NCBI RefSeq assembly: GCF_049310905.1
Contig: NZ_JBMEMN010000001.1
Span: forward strand, 244,125 to 308,124
Direction of reading: 5' to 3'
From: Gudongella sp049310905
GTDB lineage: Bacteria > Bacillota > Clostridia > Tissierellales > Tissierellaceae
Length of the DNA: 64,000 bases
In this document: one piece after another, positions 37,996-44,997 of the stretch
How the letters are laid out: each line of letters begins with the position of its first letter
Numbering within the stretch: the first letter of the stretch is position 1
Position numbers and translations under genes: made by a program
Notes under the pieces: generated by a model
Seen by the model: the letters and a program-made list of their open reading frames with translations, nothing else
What the model was told of the DNA's origin: nothing
Database searches by the model: none

Positions 37996-38142
37996 CTTCC
38001 AAGTGTTGAGTGATGAAAAACTAAATACGCATGCTCCAGCCACTTGGAAGTGCTGGTGCCAGTTTGAGATGGAGATAACTCCTGACTACGGTACCAGTCT
38101 GCCTTGTGGCTTATTAGCTATGGCATATGAGCTCTCCATCTC
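37996..38142 (+). ncRNA. Candidate structured leader with pseudoknot topology
   Basis: Three strong helices are possible. P1 is CTTCCAAGTG (37996-38005) with CACTTGGAAG (38041-38050), 10 perfect pairs. P2 is CTGGTGCC (38053-38060) with GGTACCAG (38090-38097), 8 pairs with one wobble. P3 is GAGATGGAG (38066-38074) with CTCCATCTC (38134-38142), 9 perfect pairs. P2 and P3 interleave, which is a pseudoknot. A local hairpin GGAG-ATAA-CTCC (38071-38082) competes with P3. The leader ends just before the AAGGAGG of the sigma-like gene, so it could control that gene. No known class recognised. The same stretch is also open as an upstream extension of the gene, so coding is an alternative. Confidence 0.35.
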
Positions 38143-38170
38143 GGTTTTAAGCCGAAGGAGGGCTATTTAT

Positions 38171-38719
38171 ATGTCAATCAACGAAAACCAAAGTCAACCA
38201 ACGAACAAAGACTTCTACGATGGATCATGGCACCTAACAATCGAGGATCAAGTTGTTGAAGTCACCGAAGAAGTGTATCGCGCCTATAAGCAACCGTTAT
38301 GGGCGGAGAAAAAACGTCAAGAGCGCGAGAAACGCTGCATCATCAGTGATGGCAAAGGTGGCACAAAAAGATGTACTCGAAATTGCCGTGAATGTGATCT
38401 GGAACGTGCTGAAAAAGGTTTACCACTAATTGATCGGACAGGCAGTGTTCTGTCATTGGACAAGTTCAGTGCTGATGGTTTCGACGTTCCTGATTCAATA
38501 AACATTGATGAACTCGTGGAGGACAAGCTGCTTCTTGAGGAACTCTTCGCTGCCCTGGATGAACTAGACCCTGAGAATCGCCGTATTGCTGAGCTCTTTA
38601 GTATAGGAAAAACTGAACGAGAAATTGCTGAGTTCATTGGTTGCGCTCAAAAGACAGTCAACAATCGCAAACTCAAGCTTTTTTCCCAACTAAGAGAAGT
38701 CCTAAAAGACTGGATTTAA
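38171..38719 (+). CDS. Phage sigma-70-like transcription factor with Cys cluster
   Basis: The product is 182 aa from ATG 38171 with GAAGGAGG 9 nt upstream. The C-terminus is a sigma region-4 HTH: LDELDPENRRIAELFSIGKT, then EREIAEFIGCAQKTVNNRK. The middle has a CTRNCRECDLERAE cluster, possibly zinc-binding. It lacks sigma region 2, so it probably acts on host polymerase at phage promoters. It is the first gene of the prophage as seen here. The recurring motifs at 49.6-54.8 kb are plausible targets (inference). Confidence 0.8.
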   Translation: MSINENQSQPTNKDFYDGSWHLTIEDQVVEVTEEVYRAYKQPLWAEKKRQEREKRCIISDGKGGTKRCTRNCRECDLERAEKGLPLIDRTGSVLSLDKFSADGFDVPDSINIDELVEDKLLLEELFAALDELDPENRRIAELFSIGKTEREIAEFIGCAQKTVNNRKLKLFSQLREVLKDWI

Positions 38720-38732
38720 TTCATTACTCAAA

Positions 38733-38767
38733 ATGCCCTCTGGTGTCCTGTTGATATCAGAGGGCAT
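38733..38767 (+). terminator. Hairpin after the sigma-like gene
   Basis: ATGCCCTCTG and CAGAGGGCAT form a perfect 10-bp stem with a 15-nt loop, 14 bp after the stop codon. The following A/T run is interrupted, so it may be an attenuator rather than a full terminator. Confidence 0.55.
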
Positions 38768-38864
38768 CATAAAAATTATTTTTCAAAGTCATTACTCAAA
38801 CTTCTCACTTTTGTCCTGTGAAGGTTGAGGGGAACAAAACAGCCCTCGGAACGGAGGTTAAACA

Positions 38865-39041
38865 ATGCAGAATCAAGCAAACCAAACTGATACTCAGAGT
38901 CGGGATCCTGAAATGGATGAAGAGCTGGCCGATGTTCTTACCGCCATCAGCGTAGTGTCAAAGCGCCTTGCTAAGAAGCTTACAACGCTATCGCAGCAAG
39001 AGAAAGAAAAAGGAGGAAAACCAGATGGGCAAAATGAGTGA
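38865..39041 (+). CDS. Small phage protein, 58 aa
   Basis: ATG 38865 has ACGGAGGT 7 nt upstream. The sequence begins MQNQANQTDTQSRDPEMDEE and continues with a basic helix (VVSKRLAKKLTTL), ending GGKPDGQNE. Its 3' end contains the ribosome site (AAAGGAGG) and start of the next gene, an overlap of 17 nt. Function unknown; size and place recall small phage helix proteins next to the rrp5-annotated family. Confidence 0.65.
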   Translation: MQNQANQTDTQSRDPEMDEELADVLTAISVVSKRLAKKLTTLSQQEKEKGGKPDGQNE

Positions 39042-39348
39042 ACTCTCTCTATTAGTGAAAGAGCTGAACCAATGTGGTGAAACGCTGATAGGCATATCTC
39101 AGTCTCTTTCCAGCATGTTCAGTAGTAGCGATGAACCAGCACCTGCTAAACCAGAAAATCCTGCACCAGAAGAAAAGGCCATAGCTCTTGAAGAAGTTAG
39201 AGCGGTTCTGGCTGAAAAAAGTCGAGATGGCCATACCGCAAAAATTCGAGAGCTACTTCAAAAGTATGGTGCTGATAAGCTCTCAGAAATTAATTCTTCC
39301 GATTATCCAGCACTCCTAGCAGAAGCCGAGGTACTTGGAAATGGGTAA
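39025..39348 (+). CDS. Phage protein of the family often labelled rrp5-like
   Basis: The product is 107 aa from ATG 39025, with AAAGGAGG 9 nt upstream. The C-terminal half (LEEVRAVLAEKSRDGHTAKI, then LLQKYGADKLSEI) is a conserved helical module found in many Firmicute prophages before DUF2800 genes. Residues ~35-55 form a Pro/Ala/Glu linker. Despite the database habit of calling it rRNA biogenesis protein, it has no ribosomal link here and probably serves phage DNA replication. Confidence 0.7.
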   Translation: MGKMSELSLLVKELNQCGETLIGISQSLSSMFSSSDEPAPAKPENPAPEEKAIALEEVRAVLAEKSRDGHTAKIRELLQKYGADKLSEINSSDYPALLAEAEVLGNG

Positions 39349-40462
39349 ACATGCACTTCTTTCAGCCTCTTCATCTCATAGGTGGTTAAACTGTCCTCCT
39401 TCTGTCAGGCTCAGTGAGTCTTATGAAGATAAAGGAAGTAGCTACGCTGCTGAAGGCACCGATGCTCATACCCTATGTGAGTACAAATTAAAAGTTGCAC
39501 TTGGACTCCCTGGCAAGGATCCAACAGAAAATCTCACCTACTACAGTGAAGAGATGGAAGAATGCGCGAATGGCTATGCAGCTTACATTCTTGAACTGGT
39601 AGAAGCTGCAAAAGAAAAATGCGCGGACCCGGTTGTTCTTATCGAGCAAAGGCTGGACTTCTCTAAGTACGTTGAAGGCGGCTTCGGTACCGGAGATTGC
39701 TTGATCATAGCTGATTCAGAGATCCACGTATGCGACTACAAGCATGGACAGGGCATTTTAGTTGAATCTGAAGACAATCCTCAGATGAAACTCTATGCAC
39801 TAGGTGCCCTAGAAATCTTCGATGGAATCTATGACATCGACACGGTTTCCATGACTATCTACCAACCCCGTAGAAACAACATATCCACTCACACGGTTAC
39901 CAAAGAATCTTTATACCAATGGGCTAATGAAGTTCTTAAACCAACTGCAGAGCTGGCCTTTGCTGGTGAAGGGGACTTCAAGTGTGGTGATTGGTGTGGA
40001 TTTTGTAAAGCAAAGCACGAATGCCGCACCAGAGCTGAGCACAACATGGAGCTGGCCAAATACGACTTCAAGATGCCCCCTCTACTGGATGATTACGAGG
40101 TTGAAGAAATCCTAAGTAAAATCGATGGTCTAATCTCTTGGGCATCAGATATCAAAGATTACGCACTGCAATCAGCAGTCAGCGGAAAGCAGTGGAACGG
40201 ATGGAAGCTGGTCGAAGGACGCTCCAATCGAAGATACACCGATGAAACTGTGGTTGCTAAAGCCGTCAGTGCAGCAGGCTTTGATCCATTTGAACAAAAG
40301 CTTCTTGGCATTACTGCCATGACTTCTCTTATCGGTAAGAAGCGATTTGAGGATATTCTAGGAAGCTACATTGAAAAGCCACAAGGGAAACCAACACTGG
40401 TTCCCGAGAGTGACAAACGTCCGCCAATTAATACAGCACAACACGATTTTAATGAAATTTAA
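39341..40462 (+). CDS. DUF2800 phage protein, Cas4/PD-(D/E)XK-like nuclease
   Basis: The product is 373 aa from ATG 39341. The N-terminus LSASSSHRWLNCPPSVRLSE and E-G-T-D-A-H motif begin the RecB/Cas4-type fold; the catalytic region is VCDYKHGQGI (D...YK) near residue 138. A C-terminal Cys cluster (CGDWCGFCKAKHEC, near 215-228), together with C21 of NCPP, could bind an Fe-S cluster as in Cas4 and AddB. It acts in phage replication or recombination next to the DUF2815 and polymerase genes, which follow almost without gaps. Confidence 0.85.
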   Translation: MGKHALLSASSSHRWLNCPPSVRLSESYEDKGSSYAAEGTDAHTLCEYKLKVALGLPGKDPTENLTYYSEEMEECANGYAAYILELVEAAKEKCADPVVLIEQRLDFSKYVEGGFGTGDCLIIADSEIHVCDYKHGQGILVESEDNPQMKLYALGALEIFDGIYDIDTVSMTIYQPRRNNISTHTVTKESLYQWANEVLKPTAELAFAGEGDFKCGDWCGFCKAKHECRTRAEHNMELAKYDFKMPPLLDDYEVEEILSKIDGLISWASDIKDYALQSAVSGKQWNGWKLVEGRSNRRYTDETVVAKAVSAAGFDPFEQKLLGITAMTSLIGKKRFEDILGSYIEKPQGKPTLVPESDKRPPINTAQHDFNEI

Positions 40463-40475
40463 GGAGGAAAATCAT

Positions 40476-41054
40476 ATGTCCAATAATGCAAACAAATCAA
40501 ACAGTAACCCCATGAAAGTTATCACAGGTCCTGACACTCGCTGGTCTTACGCCAATGTCTGGGAAGCAAAATCCATCAACGGTGGTACCCCAAAATTCTC
40601 GGTGTCCCTCATCATTCCAAAATCAGATACTGCCACTATAGCCAAAGTCAAAGCTGCCATTGAGGCTGCTTACCACGAAGGTGAAGCAAAGCTCAAAGGC
40701 AACGGTAAATCCATCCCACCTCTTACAAGTATCAAAACGCCTCTTAGAGACGGAGATTTGGAAAGACCAGACGATCCAGCCTATGCCAATGCCTACTTCA
40801 TCAACGCAAACTCTGCTACTGCTCCAGGCATTGTAGATGCTGACAGAAATGTTATTCTTACTCGCTCCGAAGTTTACAGCGGAGTATATGGTAGGGCAAG
40901 CATTAACTTCTATGCCTTTAACAGCAACGGAAACAGAGGAATCGCCTGCGGTCTAAACAACCTCCAGAAAATAAAAGACGGTGAGCCTCTTGGTGGAAAG
41001 TCCAGGGCTGAGGACGATTTCGCCACTGACCTTGATGAGGATTTCCTCTCTTGA
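40476..41054 (+). CDS. DUF2815 phage protein, probable single-strand DNA-binding protein
   Basis: The product is 192 aa from ATG 40476 with AAGGAGG upstream. KVITGPDTRWSYANVWEAKS and PKFSVSLIIPKSDT mark the family; the last residues are acidic (DFATDLDEDFLS), as in SSB proteins that recruit partners. It is always found between DUF2800 and DNA polymerase genes in such phages, which supports the role. Its stop overlaps the TTG start of the polymerase gene. Confidence 0.8.
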   Translation: MSNNANKSNSNPMKVITGPDTRWSYANVWEAKSINGGTPKFSVSLIIPKSDTATIAKVKAAIEAAYHEGEAKLKGNGKSIPPLTSIKTPLRDGDLERPDDPAYANAYFINANSATAPGIVDADRNVILTRSEVYSGVYGRASINFYAFNSNGNRGIACGLNNLQKIKDGEPLGGKSRAEDDFATDLDEDFLS

Positions 41055-42991
41055 GGACAATAAGCATCGATATCGAAAGCTATAGTAGTGTAGACCTCGC
41101 CAAAAGCGGGGTCTACCGCTATATAGAATCATCTGACTTTGAGATCCTGCTCTTTGGTTACTCCGTAGATGGTAGCGATATCGAGGTGATCGACCTTGCC
41201 AGTGGTGAAAAACTTCCTGAAGAAATACAATCAGCCCTTACTGATCCATCCATTACTAAGTGGGCCTTTAATGCCCAGTTTGAAAGAATTTGTTTATCTA
41301 AGTGGCTAGGATTACCTAATGGCCAATACCTAAGTCCAGAATCATGGCGATGCACCATGGTCTGGTCTGCATATATGGGTTTACCCCTCTCCCTTGAAGG
41401 CAGTGGCGCTGTTCTTGGTCTTGAAAAGCAAAAACTATCTGAAGGGAAAGATCTGATCAGATACTTTTGTAAACCCTGTAGCCCAACCGCCACAAATGGT
41501 GGTCGGTCGAGAAATCTACCAGTCCACGCTCCTGATAAATGGTCTGAATTTAAGTCCTACAACCTTCGTGATGTCGAAGCTGAAATAGCCATCCAGGAAA
41601 AACTAACAAAGTTTCCCGTGCCTGAAGAAGTGTGGAGTGAATACCACCTTGACCAGGAGATCAATGATCGTGGTGTCTCCTTGGATATGCCTTTTGTAAA
41701 CGAAGCAATAAAGATGGATACTCGCTCTCGTTCAGAGCTGCTCCAGAAAATGAAAAGACTAACGGATCTTGATAACCCTAACTCCGTAGCACAGATGAAG
41801 AACTGGTTGTCGGACCAGGGACTTGAAACAGACTCATTAGGTAAAAAAGTGGTTTCAGAACTCATTCAAACTGCTCCACCTGATCTTAAAGAAGTATTGG
41901 AGCTTAGGCAGTCACTGGCAAAGTCCTCTGTTAAGAAGTACTCTGCCATGGAAAACGCCGTTTGCGCCGATGGTCGTGCACGTGGAATGTTCCAATTCTA
42001 TGGTGCTAATCGAACAGGACGATGGGCAGGAAGAATTATTCAGCTTCAGAATCTTCCTCAAAACCACCTCCCTGATTTAGAACAGGCAAGAGCCCTTGTT
42101 CGCTGCGGCAATTTTGAAGCTATAGAAATGCTTTATGATTCCATACCCGAGGTTCTCTCTGAACTTATCCGCACCTCCTTCATCCCTGCCGCTGGTCGCA
42201 AATTCATCGTCGCAGACTTCTCTGCTATTGAAGCCAGAGTTATTGCATGGCTTGCCGGAGAAAAATGGCGTCAGCAAGTTTTCGAATCTGGTGGTGATAT
42301 CTATTGTGCTTCTGCTTCTCAGATGTTTGGTGTTCCTGTTTCAAAGCACGGAGTCAACGGTCACTTAAGGCAAAAAGGTAAGATCGCAGAACTGGCCCTT
42401 GGTTATGGCGGCTCCGTTGGCGCTCTTAAAGCCATGGGTGCTCTGGAGATGGGTCTTAATGAAGATGAACTGCAGCCCCTGGTTACAGCTTGGCGCACCA
42501 CCAACCCAAATATAGTCAGGCTTTGGTGGGAAGTCGATAAGGCTGCCATGAAAGCTGTTAGAGAACGGACAGTCACTGAAACACATGGCATCCGGTTTTC
42601 TTATCAAAGTGGAATGCTCTTTATCACCCTCCCTTCTGGAAGAAGACTCTCCTATGTAAAACCTCGCATTGGAACAAATATGTTTGGTTCAGACTGCATC
42701 ACCTATGAAGGCGTTGGTGGCACAAAAAAATGGGAACGCATTGATAGCTATGGCCCAAAGTTTGTGGAGAACATCGTCCAGGCAACCAGTCGTGATCTTC
42801 TATGTTATTCCATGCAAGCTCTCAAGGATTACAACATCGTCATTCATGTACATGATGAAATTGTCATCGAAGCTGGTATGGAAACATCCACTGAAACTAT
42901 TTGCAATCAAATGAGCCATACCCCGCCTTGGGCAAAAGGGCTCTTAATGAGGGCAGATGGTTATGAAACTAATTTCTATAAAAAAGATTAG
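41051..42991 (+). CDS. Phage DNA polymerase, family A
   Basis: The product is 646 aa from TTG 41051, overlapping the previous stop by 4 nt. The N-terminal 3'-5' exonuclease has ISIDIESYSSVDL (D, E of ExoI) and WAFNAQFERICLSKWLG (ExoII). Polymerase motif A is KFIVADFSAIEARVIAWLAG (near residue 385), the O-helix region (motif B) is RQKGKIAELALGYGGSVGAL, and motif C is VIHVHDEIVIEA (HDE). All catalytic acids are present, so it is likely the replicative enzyme. No 5'-nuclease domain, as usual in phages. Confidence 0.95.
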   Translation: MRTISIDIESYSSVDLAKSGVYRYIESSDFEILLFGYSVDGSDIEVIDLASGEKLPEEIQSALTDPSITKWAFNAQFERICLSKWLGLPNGQYLSPESWRCTMVWSAYMGLPLSLEGSGAVLGLEKQKLSEGKDLIRYFCKPCSPTATNGGRSRNLPVHAPDKWSEFKSYNLRDVEAEIAIQEKLTKFPVPEEVWSEYHLDQEINDRGVSLDMPFVNEAIKMDTRSRSELLQKMKRLTDLDNPNSVAQMKNWLSDQGLETDSLGKKVVSELIQTAPPDLKEVLELRQSLAKSSVKKYSAMENAVCADGRARGMFQFYGANRTGRWAGRIIQLQNLPQNHLPDLEQARALVRCGNFEAIEMLYDSIPEVLSELIRTSFIPAAGRKFIVADFSAIEARVIAWLAGEKWRQQVFESGGDIYCASASQMFGVPVSKHGVNGHLRQKGKIAELALGYGGSVGALKAMGALEMGLNEDELQPLVTAWRTTNPNIVRLWWEVDKAAMKAVRERTVTETHGIRFSYQSGMLFITLPSGRRLSYVKPRIGTNMFGSDCITYEGVGGTKKWERIDSYGPKFVENIVQATSRDLLCYSMQALKDYNIVIHVHDEIVIEAGMETSTETICNQMSHTPPWAKGLLMRADGYETNFYKKD

Positions 42992-43003
42992 TCCTTTTAC
43001 TAC

Positions 43004-43029
43004 TCACAGGGGAGGTTTCTGTCCTGTGA
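43004..43029 (+). promoter_or_regulatory. Hairpin presenting a ribosome-site-like loop
   Basis: TCACAGG and CCTGTGA pair around a 12-nt loop that contains GGAGGT. It follows the polymerase gene and belongs to a motif (ACTCA ... GTCCTGT) also seen near 38723 and 38783. It may bind a phage regulator or expose a start site. Confidence 0.35.
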
Positions 43030-43073
43030 ACAGTAGAAGGCACTTAAGCCTTCAAGAAATGGAGGTAATGAAT

Positions 43074-43277
43074 ATGTTTTATGTAAAAGAATCAATCAAC
43101 GACACATTGGAAATCAAGGTAGAAATCCATGATGACAATGTCTTTACCACCTGCCCAGATTGCGGTGTTGAAATCTGTGTGGACATCTCAGAATTATTTT
43201 GTGATGGAGAAAGCGACCTTTATGGAACTTCGATCTTCTGTCCTGAGTGCAGTAAGTCAAGATTGGAGGAATTCTAA
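43074..43277 (+). CDS. Small phage zinc-ribbon protein
   Basis: The product is 67 aa; ATG 43074 lies 7 nt after GGAGGT. Two Cys pairs (CPDCGVEIC and CPEC, residues ~24 and ~57) form a zinc ribbon. It overlaps the start of the Rha gene by 1 nt. Function unknown. Confidence 0.7.
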   Translation: MFYVKESINDTLEIKVEIHDDNVFTTCPDCGVEICVDISELFCDGESDLYGTSIFCPECSKSRLEEF

Positions 43278-43945
43278 TGAAAGAATTAATTCCAAAAGAC
43301 AAATACGGTATATTTGCTGATGCTCGGGATATTGCTTGGGCAGATAGTTTATTTGTAGCAAACCACTTTGAAAAAGAACACTTCCATGTACTTCGTGATA
43401 TATCCAAAATCACTGACTCCAATTCTGGATTGAGTAAAGATTTCATTGAATCCAATTATGAGCTCTCCTATTACAAGGATAGTACAGGAAGAAAGCTACC
43501 TTGTTATATGATGACTCGCGATGGTTTTACAATGCTTGTTATGGGATACACAGGTCAAAAGGCAATGCGATTCAAAGAGATTTACATCAAACGCTTCAAC
43601 GCAATGGAAGAGTTCATCACAACTTTGGTTACAGCTCGTAAGGATTTCCCTCTACTGACCGAAAACATAAAGCTACTTCACGAAAAACCCAAACCTTATC
43701 ACTTCAGCAATGAATGCGACATGATAAACCGCATTGTAACAGGGATGTCTGCCAAGCAAATCAGACAAAAATATGGTCTTGAAAAAGGCACTAGCATCCG
43801 TCCATACCTAACCGATGACCAAGTTAAAATGCTCGAGACACTTCAAAAAGTTGATATCGGACTACTTCTCTCTGTTCCAGACTATGAACAGCGCAAGCGA
43901 TACCTGGAATGGTACAAGATGAAGATTTCCGATAGGCCAGCATAA
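43277..43945 (+). CDS. Rha-family phage regulatory protein
   Basis: The product is 222 aa with GGAGGAATTCTA upstream. The pRha domain spans residues ~15-115: FVANHFEKEHFHVLRDISKI, FIESNYELSYYKDSTGRKLP, YMMTRDGFTMLVMGYTGQKA and KEIYIKRFNAMEE. Rha proteins interfere with phage growth in some hosts and are often in prophage early regions. The C-terminal ~90 residues carry an extra helical domain with an HTH-like MSAKQIRQKYGLEKG. Confidence 0.85.
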   Translation: MKELIPKDKYGIFADARDIAWADSLFVANHFEKEHFHVLRDISKITDSNSGLSKDFIESNYELSYYKDSTGRKLPCYMMTRDGFTMLVMGYTGQKAMRFKEIYIKRFNAMEEFITTLVTARKDFPLLTENIKLLHEKPKPYHFSNECDMINRIVTGMSAKQIRQKYGLEKGTSIRPYLTDDQVKMLETLQKVDIGLLLSVPDYEQRKRYLEWYKMKISDRPA

Positions 43946-43960
43946 AGGGAGGTTCTACTA

Positions 43961-44383
43961 ATGGGAATTGATAAATTCAACGCAGAAGGTTACTACGACC
44001 CCACTGCTTATGATGCCTTAACTAAGATCGAACAAAGAGAAAAGGCTGCCAGAGCCTTCCGGCCTCTTGTGTATATCTGCTCACCCTATTCCGGTGATAT
44101 TGAAAGTAACACGGATTCTGCCAGACGCTATAGCAGGTTCGCGGTGGTGATGGGATATATCCCCATCGCTCCGCATCTTCTTTTCACTCAGTTTCTTGAT
44201 GACAGTGATCCTGATGAACGAGAACTTGGTTTGTTCTTTGGAAATGTACTGATGTCAAAGTGCTCCGAGGTTTGGGTGTTTGGAAGCCACATTTCCTCCG
44301 GCATGAGAGCAGAGATTAACTGGGCAAAACGCAAGAACTATACAATCCGCTACTTTTCATCTCAGTGTAAGGAGGTCATTTAG
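43961..44383 (+). CDS. DUF4406/DUF7768-type phage protein, nucleoside deoxyribosyltransferase-like fold
   Basis: The product is 140 aa with GGAGG at the right distance. The motif VYICSPYSGDIESNTDSARR (residues ~31-50), then PIAPHLLFTQFLDD and FGSHISSGMRAEINWA, matches small proteins with a TIR/nucleoside-2-deoxyribosyltransferase-like Rossmann fold. The activity is unknown; nucleotide metabolism is suggested by the fold. Confidence 0.7.
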   Translation: MGIDKFNAEGYYDPTAYDALTKIEQREKAARAFRPLVYICSPYSGDIESNTDSARRYSRFAVVMGYIPIAPHLLFTQFLDDSDPDERELGLFFGNVLMSKCSEVWVFGSHISSGMRAEINWAKRKNYTIRYFSSQCKEVI

Positions 44384-44387
44384 ATTT

Positions 44388-44996
44388 ATGAAAAAGATAA
44401 AAGCAATACAAACTGAATACAAAGGCTACCTCTTCAGGTCAAGGCTTGAGGCCCGCTGGGCAGTATTCTTCGATTTTTGTGGTATTGATTACGAGTATGA
44501 ACCTGAAGGATATAACCTTGGAAATGGGTTGACCTATCTTCCAGACTTTCTTCTTCACGGCGTAGACGGCAGATCTGGTGGCGATCTTTACGTTGAGGTC
44601 AAGGGTCAGATGACCGATGCTGATGCAGATAAAATCAACCGTTTTTATGAGCTGGGAAAAGATGATCCTGATACTTACGGTAAGTCCCAGACAGCCATCC
44701 TTGTGGTTGGGAATATTCCAAGTGGTGCAGATATTGATGACATATTATGGTCCATAGAAAATGAAGCTTACAATGATAACGGCAATTGGCCCAATAAATA
44801 TAACTTTAATACTATCGATGGGGACTATTTTGCGGCCTATCCTGGGATAAACCATAAAGGAAAATTTGAACTCTTCGGTGATGATAGTAACTATCTTTGT
44901 GATATGGATTCTAGAGCAACTGAGAAAGCCTATCGTGCTGCAAGACAGGCCAGATTTGAACATGGAGAAAGACCTCGTACGAAGGGAGGTTATTAA
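44388..44996 (+). CDS. Putative PD-(D/E)XK-type phage nuclease
   Basis: The product is 202 aa with GGAGG upstream. The order R-S-R-L-E-A-R-W (residues ~19-26), then YLPDFLL (~50-56) and LYVEVKG (~66-72), is the E...PD...ExK arrangement of restriction-like nucleases. It is often listed as hypothetical in Firmicute phages. Its stop lies one base before the VapE start. Confidence 0.65.
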   Translation: MKKIKAIQTEYKGYLFRSRLEARWAVFFDFCGIDYEYEPEGYNLGNGLTYLPDFLLHGVDGRSGGDLYVEVKGQMTDADADKINRFYELGKDDPDTYGKSQTAILVVGNIPSGADIDDILWSIENEAYNDNGNWPNKYNFNTIDGDYFAAYPGINHKGKFELFGDDSNYLCDMDSRATEKAYRAARQARFEHGERPRTKGGY

Positions 44997-44997
44997 A

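Noticed and set aside
38003..38170. Extending the sigma-like gene upstream to GTG 38003
   Set aside because: A strong ribosome site stands before ATG 38171, and the upstream part is better explained by paired RNA segments. Not fully excluded.
44866..44997. Longer VapE start at ATG 44866
   Set aside because: It would overlap the preceding gene by 130 nt with no ribosome site, whereas GTG 44998 has AAGGGAGGT.
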